Origin: Actinomycetospora lemnae
Lineage (GTDB): Bacteria; Actinomycetota; Actinomycetes; Mycobacteriales; Pseudonocardiaceae
Assembly (NCBI RefSeq): GCF_028737315.1
Contig: NZ_JAQZAO010000023.1
Coordinates: 1 to 44,436, forward strand
Direction of reading: 5' to 3'
DNA: 44,436 nucleotides
Below, piece after piece: positions 7,259-14,900 of this stretch. The position numbers and the translations under genes were made by a program. The notes under the pieces were generated by a model. That model was not told the DNA's origin. It saw only the letters and a list, made by a program, of their open reading frames with translations, and made no database searches. Positions within the stretch are counted from its first letter, which is position 1, and each line of letters begins with the position of its first letter.

Positions 7259-8647
7259 ATGGACGAGACCGCCTGTCCCCCGTCGCGTTCGTTCGATCGC
7301 GCCTTCTCACGCACCTACGCTGCGTGGGAGCGCTTCGCCTCCGGACAGGACGACGCCTCGGGCGTCCCGCTCTCCATCGCCCTGTCCTGGCACCGCTGCC
7401 GCGACGTCTACCGCATCGACCCGGCCCGGGCTCGCCCCGACACCGTCGACGGCGACGCGCCCACCCGTCCTGTCCACGGCCGCGTCCTCGCCGAGCTCGG
7501 CGCGCTGGCGAAGACCCTCCTCGTGGCGGGCGAGAACCGGCTGGTCATGGTGTCGGACGGCGGTGGAGCGGTCGTCGCTGCCTGGGGTCGTGGTGCCGCG
7601 GAACGCCGAGCGCCGGAAGCGGGACTGGTCCCGTCCTCGGCCTGGTCGGAGCCGGTCACGGGGACGAACGCCATCGGCACCGCCATCGTGCAACGACGTG
7701 TCTGCGCGGTGCGCGGACCGGAGCACTGGAGCCCGGCGCTCCACCGGTGGAGCTGCACCGGTATCGCGGTGAACGACCCGGTCACGGCAGCCCCCCTCGC
7801 GACGCTCACCGTCGCGAGCTGGCGCGAGATGGTGGCGGTGCGATCGATCGATCTCCTGCTCGCCACCGGGCCCCTGGTCACCGCGCTGCAGGAGACCGCC
7901 AGCCGGCACGGACGACGCATCGTGGAGGCGTTCACGGACCTCGAGCGACGGACCACCGGCGCCCTCGTCGCCCTGGACCTCACCGGACGGATCGTCGCGG
8001 CCAACGATGCGGCGCGCCGTCGCGGAGCCGTGCCGGGCGACTACCCCGTGGAGCCACCGATGGCGTCCCGGGAGGGCATCGCCAGCCTCGGGAGCGTGAT
8101 CCCCGACGCCAGGGACCGGGCTCGGGAGGACCCCGCGTGGCGCGGCGCGGTCTCCATCTGGTCGGCGATCACCGACGACGTCGAGACCTATCGCGTCATC
8201 CCCGTCATCGCCGGGGCTGACCCGATCGCGTTCCTGGCCAGCACGGATGATCGTGCCGGCCGGGTCGACATGCTCGACCGTGCCGTCCTGGCGTCCCGAG
8301 GCCCCCGGGAGGCACCCCGCCGGGTACCGGCCCTCGGCGCCGGAGGTCAGATCGTCGTGCTCCACCCCCACGAGATTCGCTATGCCCGCTCGGACGGACA
8401 CGTCGTGTGGTTGGTGACCGATCAAGGACCGCTGCGGGCCAGTGTCCGCGGCATCGACCACGTCGAGCGGGACCTCGCGGGCGCCGGGTTCCTCCGCGTG
8501 CACCGCTGCTACCTGGTCAACCTCGGTCGGGTCCGCGACGTGGTGGCGGTCAAGGACCGCTTGGTCCTCAGCACCGGCATCGACGACGAGCGCGTCCCGG
8601 TGTCCCGCCGTCACGTCCCCTCGGTTCGCCACGCCCTGGGCATCTAG
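7259..8647 (+). CDS. AcoR-type GAF regulator with C-terminal LytTR DNA-binding domain
   Basis: A 462-residue regulator. Residues 36-52 (PLSIALSWHRCRDVYRI) and about 75-190 resemble the signal-sensing half of AcoR/DhaR-type activators, including WSEPVTGTNAIGTA and a GAF fold. Residues about 233-330 look like a small PAS-type domain (ALVALDLTGRIVAANDAA). In AcoR the next part would be a σ54-interacting AAA+ domain; here it is replaced by a LytTR domain (about 363-460) with the hallmark FLRVHRCYLVNLGRV. The protein probably binds DNA in response to a small molecule, perhaps a metabolite of the neighbouring dehydrogenases. It follows paralogue 2 by 2 bases, so the two are likely one operon. Confidence 0.85.
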   Translation: MDETACPPSRSFDRAFSRTYAAWERFASGQDDASGVPLSIALSWHRCRDVYRIDPARARPDTVDGDAPTRPVHGRVLAELGALAKTLLVAGENRLVMVSDGGGAVVAAWGRGAAERRAPEAGLVPSSAWSEPVTGTNAIGTAIVQRRVCAVRGPEHWSPALHRWSCTGIAVNDPVTAAPLATLTVASWREMVAVRSIDLLLATGPLVTALQETASRHGRRIVEAFTDLERRTTGALVALDLTGRIVAANDAARRRGAVPGDYPVEPPMASREGIASLGSVIPDARDRAREDPAWRGAVSIWSAITDDVETYRVIPVIAGADPIAFLASTDDRAGRVDMLDRAVLASRGPREAPRRVPALGAGGQIVVLHPHEIRYARSDGHVVWLVTDQGPLRASVRGIDHVERDLAGAGFLRVHRCYLVNLGRVRDVVAVKDRLVLSTGIDDERVPVSRRHVPSVRHALGI

Positions 8648-8675
8648 GGGGCGGTGGTGGAGGCGCTTCGCCCCC
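8647..8675 (+). terminator. Possible terminator after the LytTR regulator
   Basis: GGGGGCG and CGCCCCC form a 7-bp stem with a 15-base loop, starting at the stop codon of the preceding gene. The stem is short and there is no U-tract, so this is tentative. Confidence 0.4.
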
Positions 8676-8781
8676 CTCGTTCCACCCGGTCCGCGCTCAG
8701 GTCCAAGTGTCGCGCGTAGCGACCGCCCCAGACTTCCTCCACCCGCCGCGGAAGAGTCGGCCGTGGACAAGAGGTGTCGTG

Positions 8782-9121
8782 ATGGGACTCGCCTTCACCT
8801 GAGCGAGGAGCAGCTGGCGCTCCGTGCCGGCGCCCGGGAGTTCGCCGACGGCGTCCTGACCCGGTCGCGGGCGCGCACGACGGGATTCCCGGACCTAGAG
8901 AGCGGTTCTACGCCATCAAGCTGTTCTTCCAGCAGATGGTCGACGCCGGCTTCCTCAAGGCGCTGCTCCCGGACGAGTACGGCGGCAACAAGTTCTCCTC
9001 GCTCGCCTTCACCCTGGTCGCCGAGGAGCTCGCCCGCGTCGGCACCAACACTCCGACGGCGGTCCTCGCTACCGGCGTCGGCCTCCAGCCGATCATCCGG
9101 TTTGGGAGCGACGAGCAGAAG
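8782..9121 (+). pseudogene. Truncated, twice-frameshifted acyl-CoA dehydrogenase
   Basis: From the ATG at 8782 the protein begins MGLAFT and stops. One frame over it continues LSEEQLALRAGAREFADGVL, as an acyl-CoA dehydrogenase N-terminus would, consistent with loss of one C near 8800. A second shift near 8895-8903 leads into ERFYAIKLFFQQMVDAGFLK, then LLPDEYGG and GSDEQKA at about 9121. After that the family resemblance stops and the FAD-binding middle and C-terminal domains are absent. This is a decayed third member of the local dehydrogenase cluster, cut where the lower-GC segment around the next gene begins. Confidence 0.8.
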
Positions 9122-9276
9122 GCACGGCGCCCGTGTGGTCCCCAGGTGGTCCCCGTGAGTCGAACTCGATCTTTGACAGCCACGACGCCGAGCGCGGCCG
9201 TGACTGTCGGTGGGGTCCGCTAGCTTGCGGCGCGGGCAGGAGCGAATACGCACATCAGACAGCCAAGGGGCCATCC

Positions 9277-10040
9277 ATGACCCGGTACCGCTACTACACG
9301 GCGACATCACTCGACGGCTTCTTGGCCGACGAGAACAACTCTCTCAATTGGCTCTTCGAGCAGGACAGCGGCGAGCAGGCAACGCCTGGGCCTTCATTGG
9401 TGGACTACGACACGTTCTCGGCCACCGTGGGGGCCTTGGTCATGGGAGCCACGACTTACCGCTCCATCCTCGATGAGTTGAAGGAGGGCGACCCCGGGAT
9501 GCCTTTTTCGCTTCCGTGGTTCGTCTTCACCCACCAGACGTTGGCGGCTCCGGCCGGTGACATCACGTTCCTTCAAGGCCACCCGAGCGAGCACCGCTCA
9601 CGCATCGAGACTGTCGCGGACGGGCGCGATGTGTGGATGGTCGGGGGCGGCGGATTGGCTGCCGACTTCGCGGAAGCCGGGATGCTGAACGACATACTTC
9701 TGACTTTTGCGCCGGTCACTCTGGGGGCGGGGAAACCGTTGTTCCCGCGACGCTTCAATCTGCAATTGCGTGATCAGGGCAGGTCTGGCCCCTTCCTCAC
9801 TGCCATCTACGACGTGGTGGGGGCACGCCGAGACCAGGCCGTCCGCAGTTGCGGGACAACGCCCTCTGATAGAGATGGAGCAGGAACAGCTATGGCTACA
9901 GGCCCGCAGCAGACCTGCGCCCCCGGCACAACGGGACGGGTGGTCCCCAGCTCCAGGCGCTACCCACGCTGGGATGGCCCGACATCAGAAGGGCCCGCTG
10001 ACCAGCGGCTGTACCGTGATCAGCGGGCCACTTCTGTCTG

Positions 10041-10059
<19 letters not shown>
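9277..10059 (+). CDS. DHFR/RibD-C-domain family protein with abnormal C-terminal read-through
   Basis: The first 185 or so residues are a dihydrofolate reductase-like (RibD C-terminal) domain of the YyaP type: MTRYRYYTATSLDGFLADEN, VMGATTYRSIL, WMVGGGGLAADFAEAGMLND and a final FLTAIYDVVGAR. These enzymes probably reduce a pteridine- or pyrimidine-like substrate with NADPH; the substrate is unknown. Family members normally end about there. Here the frame stays open for roughly 70 more low-complexity residues, through the tRNA-Pro terminator and into the tRNA 3' end, stopping at 10059. A stop pair lies one frame over near 9868, so a frameshift or truncation is likely. Base composition is noticeably less GC-rich than the neighbours, which suggests horizontal acquisition. 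Confidence 0.8.
9987..10035 (-). terminator. tRNA-Pro terminator hairpin
   Basis: AGAAGGGCCCGCTGA pairs with TCAGCGGGCCACTTCT (about 14 pairs with one bulge) around an 18-base loop. It lies 6 bases beyond the 3' end of the minus-strand tRNA-Pro, where a terminator is expected. Confidence 0.8.
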
Positions 10060-10114
<55 letters not shown>

Positions 10115-10144
10115 ATCGTCGGCGCCCTGGGGCGCGACGTCGAA

Positions 10145-10150
10145 AGGTTA
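10145..10150 (-). promoter_or_regulatory. Candidate -10 element for tRNA-Pro
   Basis: TAACCT on the minus strand lies 30 bases before the tRNA 5' end, suitable for a short leader. No good -35 element is visible, so this is tentative. Confidence 0.35.
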
Positions 10151-10222
10151 CCCCACGCCGACGCCCCGCCCGCGACCCGGGGCACGGGGCCGCGGTGAGC
10201 TCCCCGGCCCCGTACGGTAGGC

Positions 10223-11449
10223 ATGGGCGATATGGGGGGATTCCGCATCCGTTCCGGGCGCCGACGCGCGCCGCTCGCTCTGCTGGCCGTCCTGGCCGTC
10301 GTCCTCGCCGCGTGCGGCGCGACCAGCGACGATCCGACGCCGGGGACCGTCGGCCCCGGCGAGCGCAACCCGCTGATCCAGCCCTTCGCGTCGGACAGCA
10401 TCTGGAACACGCCGATCGGGAGCGGGGCGGTCTACGTCCCGGCCGGTCTCCAGCCGCTGCCCGGGGGCGAGACCAGCGGGCGCGTCCCCCAGATCGACGA
10501 CGAACCGATCATCCTGACCCCCGAGGCGCCCGACACCCCGATCCTCTACAGCCGCGGCGGCTTCGGCGGCGACCGCTGCGCCGCCGACCCGTCCCGGGTG
10601 CTCCGGACCGCCCCGATCCCCGCGGGCTACGTCCTGCCCAGCGACAACAAGAACCAGAGCGCCGCGATCCTCGGCCCCGACCGTCGCACCGTCATCAACG
10701 TCCAGCCCCTCGCGCGCTGCGCGGCCGGCGGGCCCGCGACGAGCATCGTCTACTTCCCCGACACCGACCTCTACGGACCGGGCATCGACGGCGCGCACGG
10801 CGGGTCGGGCCTCTCGGCGCTCGGCGGGTCGATCCGGCTGGGCGAGCTGCGACCCGGGCAGGAGGGGCCGCGCCACGTCCTCAAGGTCAACGTCTACGGC
10901 CGCGGCGAGCTCGCCCGCTGCGCGGACTCCGCGAGCTGCTCCCGCTGGCCCGCCCGCAAGAGCGACCGCGGCGGGCCCCGGAACTACGGCACCGACGGCG
11001 ACAACCGCAACGCCGCGATGCGCCTGGGCGCCCTGCTCGCGCTGCCGCCGGCGGTGGACATCGCCACGATCGGCCTGACCACCGAGCCGGGCCGCCAGCT
11101 CGCGTGGACGCTGCAGAACTACGGCGCGTACATCGTCGACGACACCAACGGCCCGCAGTTCGCCCTCAACGCGGAGGTGGGCCCCGCGGGGTCGATGCGC
11201 GAGCAGTTCCGCGGCGACTGGGGCTACGACTTCGAGGTCGAGTCCGAGGTCACCGACAACCCGTGGGCCGAGGACGTCAAGCGGATCCGCCCGCTGCTGC
11301 AGGTCGTCGACAACAACGGGCCCGCGAGCGTCGGCGGTGGCGGCACCCCACGCCAACCGCTCCTGCCGCCGCTGGGCGACCCGCCGCCGCGGACGGTGGT
11401 GCAGCCCCCGCTGGAGGCCCAGCCGGACCCGCCTGTGCTGGTGCGCTGA
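10223..11449 (+). CDS. Secreted lipoprotein of unknown function
   Basis: A 408-residue protein with a lipoprotein signal peptide: RRRAPLALLAVLAVVLAAC, lipobox cysteine at residue 31. The mature part contains FASDSIWNTPIG, GTDGDNRNAAMRLGALLALP and a conserved-looking GRQLAWTLQNYGAYIVDDTN. The end is proline-rich (PPLGDPPPRTVVQPPLEAQP). I do not recognise a named catalytic family. It is expected to be anchored on the outer face of the cell membrane. The start at 10223 lies only a few bases after a TACGGT that could be a -10 element (10213-10218), so the message may be leaderless; a second ATG is in frame at 10232. It is divergent from tRNA-Pro and followed closely by the dehydrogenase. Confidence 0.75.
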   Translation: MGDMGGFRIRSGRRRAPLALLAVLAVVLAACGATSDDPTPGTVGPGERNPLIQPFASDSIWNTPIGSGAVYVPAGLQPLPGGETSGRVPQIDDEPIILTPEAPDTPILYSRGGFGGDRCAADPSRVLRTAPIPAGYVLPSDNKNQSAAILGPDRRTVINVQPLARCAAGGPATSIVYFPDTDLYGPGIDGAHGGSGLSALGGSIRLGELRPGQEGPRHVLKVNVYGRGELARCADSASCSRWPARKSDRGGPRNYGTDGDNRNAAMRLGALLALPPAVDIATIGLTTEPGRQLAWTLQNYGAYIVDDTNGPQFALNAEVGPAGSMREQFRGDWGYDFEVESEVTDNPWAEDVKRIRPLLQVVDNNGPASVGGGGTPRQPLLPPLGDPPPRTVVQPPLEAQPDPPVLVR

Positions 11450-11495
11450 CCTCGGCGGATGCGCGGTGTCGGTGATCCGCGACATAGTGGGCGGC

Positions 11496-12995
11496 GTGGC
11501 TGCGACGACGCTGACGGCGGCGAACCTGGCGGACCTGCCCGCGGACGTCCCGGGCCCGAGCTACGACCGCAGCGCGGTGTCGGTGGGCATCGTGCACTTC
11601 GGGGTCGGCGGGTTCCACCGGGCGCACCAGGCGATGTACCTCGACGAGCTCATGCAGCAGGGTCAGGCGCTGGACTGGGGCATCTGCGGGGTCGGCGTGC
11701 TCGAGGCCGACAAGAAGATGGCCGAGGTCACCGAGGCGCAGGACGACCTCTACACGCTCGTGCTCAAGCACGCCGACGGCCGGCGCGAGGCGCGGGTGAT
11801 CGGGTCGATCGTCGACTACCTCTACGCGCCCGACGACCCGGAGGCCGTCCTCGACCGCATGACCGACCCGGCCACGCGGATCGTCAGCCTCACCGTCACC
11901 GAGGGCGGTTACCACAAGAACGCGAGCACCGGGGAGTTCGACGACCGCGACCCCGCGATCCAGGCCGACATCGCCGCGGAGCCCGGCTCCCCGCCGCGCA
12001 CGACGTTCGGCTTCCTCGTCGAGGCGCTGCGGCGGCGCCGCGACGACGGCACCGGCCCGTTCACGGTGATGTCCTGCGACAACATCCAGGGCAACGGTCA
12101 CGTCGCCCACGCCATGATCACCGCCTACGCGCGGCGCCGGGACCCCGAGCTCGCCGACTGGATCGAGGCGAACGTCCCGTTCCCGAACTCGATGGTCGAC
12201 CGGATCACCCCGCGCACCACCGACGAGGACCGCGAGGAGCTCCAGGCCAACACCGGCATCGTCGACGCCTGGCCGGTGGTCTGCGAGCCGTTCACGCAGT
12301 GGGTGCTCGAGGACCGGTTCGCGGCCGGGCGCCCGCCGTTCGAGGACGTCGGGGTCCAGGTCGTCGCCGACGTCGAGCCCTACGAGCTGATGAAGCTGCG
12401 CCTGCTCAACGCGAGCCACCAGGCGATCGCGTACCTCGGCTACCTCGCCGGTTACCGCTACGCCCACGAGGTGGCGGGCGACGAGCTGTTCGCCGGCTTC
12501 ACCCGCGCGTACATGGACCGCGAGGGCACGCCGACCCTGCAGCCCGTGCCCGGCGTCGACCTCGACGACTACAAGGCCACGCTCATCGAGCGGTTCGCGA
12601 ACCCGGCGATCCGCGACACCCTCGCCCGCCTGGCCGCCGAGAGCTCCGACCGCATCCCCACGTGGCTGGTCCCGGTCATCCGCACCAACCTCGAGAACGG
12701 CGGGGAGATCGAGCGCTCGGCGCTGGTCGTCGCGGCGTGGGCGCGGTACGCCGAGGGGGTGGACGAGAGCGGCGAGCCGATCGAGGTCGTCGACACCGGC
12801 CGCGCCGAGGACCGCATCGCCGCCGCCCGGCGCTACCCCGACGAGCCGCTGGCGTTCCTCTCCGACCGGGACCTGTTCGGCGACCTCATCGACGACGAGC
12901 GCTTCACGACGGCCTACCGCGCGCACCTCGACGCCCTGCACACCGACGGCGCGCGCGCCACCGTCGAGGCCCTGGAGCAGCGGCTGGGGCGGTGA
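11496..12995 (+). CDS. Mannitol dehydrogenase family polyol/uronate oxidoreductase
   Basis: A 499-residue long-chain polyol dehydrogenase of the family that includes mannitol 2-dehydrogenase and fructuronate reductase. The NAD(P)-binding N-terminal domain starts with VGIVHFGVGGFHRAHQAMYL, and the catalytic helix has the K-x4-N-x2-H signature (MKLRLLNASHQA). The enzyme should interconvert a sugar alcohol and a ketose, for example mannitol and fructose; the exact substrate is not determined by these motifs. Several in-frame GTG codons precede the conserved part (11466, 11472, 11487, 11496). I take 11496 because homologues start close to the LTAANLADL segment, but the choice is soft. No sugar transporter or kinase lies beside it. 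Confidence 0.88.
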   Translation: MAATTLTAANLADLPADVPGPSYDRSAVSVGIVHFGVGGFHRAHQAMYLDELMQQGQALDWGICGVGVLEADKKMAEVTEAQDDLYTLVLKHADGRREARVIGSIVDYLYAPDDPEAVLDRMTDPATRIVSLTVTEGGYHKNASTGEFDDRDPAIQADIAAEPGSPPRTTFGFLVEALRRRRDDGTGPFTVMSCDNIQGNGHVAHAMITAYARRRDPELADWIEANVPFPNSMVDRITPRTTDEDREELQANTGIVDAWPVVCEPFTQWVLEDRFAAGRPPFEDVGVQVVADVEPYELMKLRLLNASHQAIAYLGYLAGYRYAHEVAGDELFAGFTRAYMDREGTPTLQPVPGVDLDDYKATLIERFANPAIRDTLARLAAESSDRIPTWLVPVIRTNLENGGEIERSALVVAAWARYAEGVDESGEPIEVVDTGRAEDRIAAARRYPDEPLAFLSDRDLFGDLIDDERFTTAYRAHLDALHTDGARATVEALEQRLGR

Positions 12996-13002
12996 GGCCG
13001 GG

Positions 13003-14871
13003 TCAGCGCGGGCTGGGCACGGCGGGCGTGGCCGGGGCGGCGGCCCAGGCCAGGAGCTGGTCGGCCGGGAGGGGACGCGAGAACAGGTAGCCCTGCGCGG
13101 TCGTGCAGCCCATCTCGAGCAGCGTCCGCGCGGCCAGGTCGGTCTCGACGCCCTCGGCGATGAGGTCGAGGCCGAACGACTGGGCCAGGCCGACGATCGA
13201 CCGGACGATGGAGAGGTCCTCGGCGGTCCGGCCGAGGTCCTGCACGAAGGTCCGGTCGATCTTCAGGATGGTCACCGGCAGGGCCTTGAGCTGGGCCAGC
13301 GAGCTGTAGCCGGTGCCGAAGTCGTCGATGGCGACGCACACGCCGAGCCGACGCAGGCCGCGCAGCGTCGCCGACGCCGCGTCGAGGTCGCCGACGACGG
13401 CGTGCTCGGTGACCTCGAGGACGAGGTCGCGCCCGTCGAGGCCGTGACGGGTCAGCACCTCGGCGACGGCGTCGACGAAGTCGACGGCGATGAGCTGCAC
13501 CGGCGAGATGTTGACCGCCATCGTGAAGTCCGCGCCCACCACGTCGGGGCGGTCGCGACGCCAGGCGGCCAGCTGGCGGCACGCGCCGTCGAGCACCCAG
13601 CGACCCAGCTCGCCGGCCAGGTTGGTGGCCTCGGCGACGCCGACGAACAGCTCGGGCGACACCGGCCCCAGCGTGGGGTGGTGCCAGCGCAGGAGGGCCT
13701 CGACGCCGGTCGCGGACGCGGTGCGCAGGTCGACGACCGGCTGGTAGTGGATGGCGAGGGTGCCGTCGCGGATCGCCGAGAGCAGGCTCATCTCGACGGT
13801 CACGCGCACCTCCTCGCGGACCCGCATCTCGCTCGTGAAGGTGACGACCTCGTTGCCGCCGTGGTCCTTCGCGGTGAGCACGGCCTGGTCGGCGCTGCGC
13901 AGCCAGACACCGACCTCCGTGGTCGGGGCGTGCGCCACGGCGATCCCGACGCTGACGGTGCGCCGCAGCGACTGGCCGCCGAGCCGGATCGGCTCGGCCA
14001 TCGCGCGCTGCACCCGCGCCGCGACCGCGGCGGCCTGCGCCTCGTCGGCGGTCCCCGCGAGGGCGACGACGAACTCGTCGCCGCCGAGCCGGGCCACCAT
14101 GTCGTTGACGCCCACCGCGGCGCGGATGCGCTCGGCGACGGCGATGATGAAGCGGTCGCCGGCGTCGTGCCCGAGGAAGTCGTTCGTGGCCTTGAGCCGA
14201 TCGACGTCGATGAACAGCAGCGCCCGCGGCCCCGGCGGCGGGGACGTCAGCATCGCCTGCAGGTGCGCGAGCAGCGCGCGGCGGTTGGGCAGGCCGGTGA
14301 GCTCGTCGTGGTGGGCGATGTGGCGCAGCTGGTCCTCGGCGAGCAGCCGGGCCTGCATCTGGGCGATCAGGGTGGCGATGGTGCGCAGCGCGCGGGTCTC
14401 CTCGCCGCTCCAGCCGCGGTCGCCGAACTTGACGAACCCGAAGATGCCGGTGGTGCTCCCGCCCGACCGCAGCGGGATCGAGACGGCCGAGGTGGCGTCC
14501 ACTCCCGACCCCTGCCGGACCCGCTCCTGGTAGCCCTCCGAGTCCGACGGACGGACGGCGTAGATGTCGACGAGGTGCTCGGTGGCCGCGAAGGACGGGT
14601 CCGCGTCCGCGAAGTAGATGACGCCCAGCGGGTCGGGGTCCGGCACGTCCTCGCGCGGCGGCCACTCGGCGACGAGCACGGTCGCCCGCCGGGCGGCGTC
14701 GTGGAACCGCAGGAAGCTGAGGTCCACCTCGAAGTACTCCACCAGGACCTGCAGCATCTCCTCGCTGGCGGTCCGCAGGGTCGTCGAGTCGACGCCCATG
14801 AGCGTGGTCGCGACGCGGGTGACGAGCTCGTCGAGGTTCGTCGGCGCGATCTCACTCTTCGTGCGGTCCAC
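13003..14871 (-). CDS. GAF-GGDEF-EAL cyclic-di-GMP enzyme (Rv1354c-like)
   Basis: A 622-residue protein: an N-terminal GAF-like sensor (about 30-175), a diguanylate cyclase domain with intact GGDEF (263-267), and a phosphodiesterase domain with intact EAL (391-393), DDFGTGYSSL and AEGVET. Both activities look possible. The cyclase lacks the product-inhibition I-site: the RxxD arginine is Gly (GVND, 254-257). No membrane segment is seen, so it is probably cytosolic. The GTG at 14871 gives a length almost identical to M. tuberculosis Rv1354c (recalled as 623 residues). Its upstream neighbour is an Rv1355c-family protein, the same pairing as in mycobacteria, 29 bases away. Confidence 0.9.
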   Translation of the reverse strand: MDRTKSEIAPTNLDELVTRVATTLMGVDSTTLRTASEEMLQVLVEYFEVDLSFLRFHDAARRATVLVAEWPPREDVPDPDPLGVIYFADADPSFAATEHLVDIYAVRPSDSEGYQERVRQGSGVDATSAVSIPLRSGGSTTGIFGFVKFGDRGWSGEETRALRTIATLIAQMQARLLAEDQLRHIAHHDELTGLPNRRALLAHLQAMLTSPPPGPRALLFIDVDRLKATNDFLGHDAGDRFIIAVAERIRAAVGVNDMVARLGGDEFVVALAGTADEAQAAAVAARVQRAMAEPIRLGGQSLRRTVSVGIAVAHAPTTEVGVWLRSADQAVLTAKDHGGNEVVTFTSEMRVREEVRVTVEMSLLSAIRDGTLAIHYQPVVDLRTASATGVEALLRWHHPTLGPVSPELFVGVAEATNLAGELGRWVLDGACRQLAAWRRDRPDVVGADFTMAVNISPVQLIAVDFVDAVAEVLTRHGLDGRDLVLEVTEHAVVGDLDAASATLRGLRRLGVCVAIDDFGTGYSSLAQLKALPVTILKIDRTFVQDLGRTAEDLSIVRSIVGLAQSFGLDLIAEGVETDLAARTLLEMGCTTAQGYLFSRPLPADQLLAWAAAPATPAVPSPR

Positions 14872-14900
14872 ACAACGCAGGGTAGCCGCCCTGCGGCCGT

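Noticed and set aside
5157..7310. A minus-strand open frame of about 700 codons opposite the Rrf2 and dehydrogenase genes
   Set aside because: The plus strand has clear Rrf2 and acyl-CoA dehydrogenase motifs; the antisense product has none.
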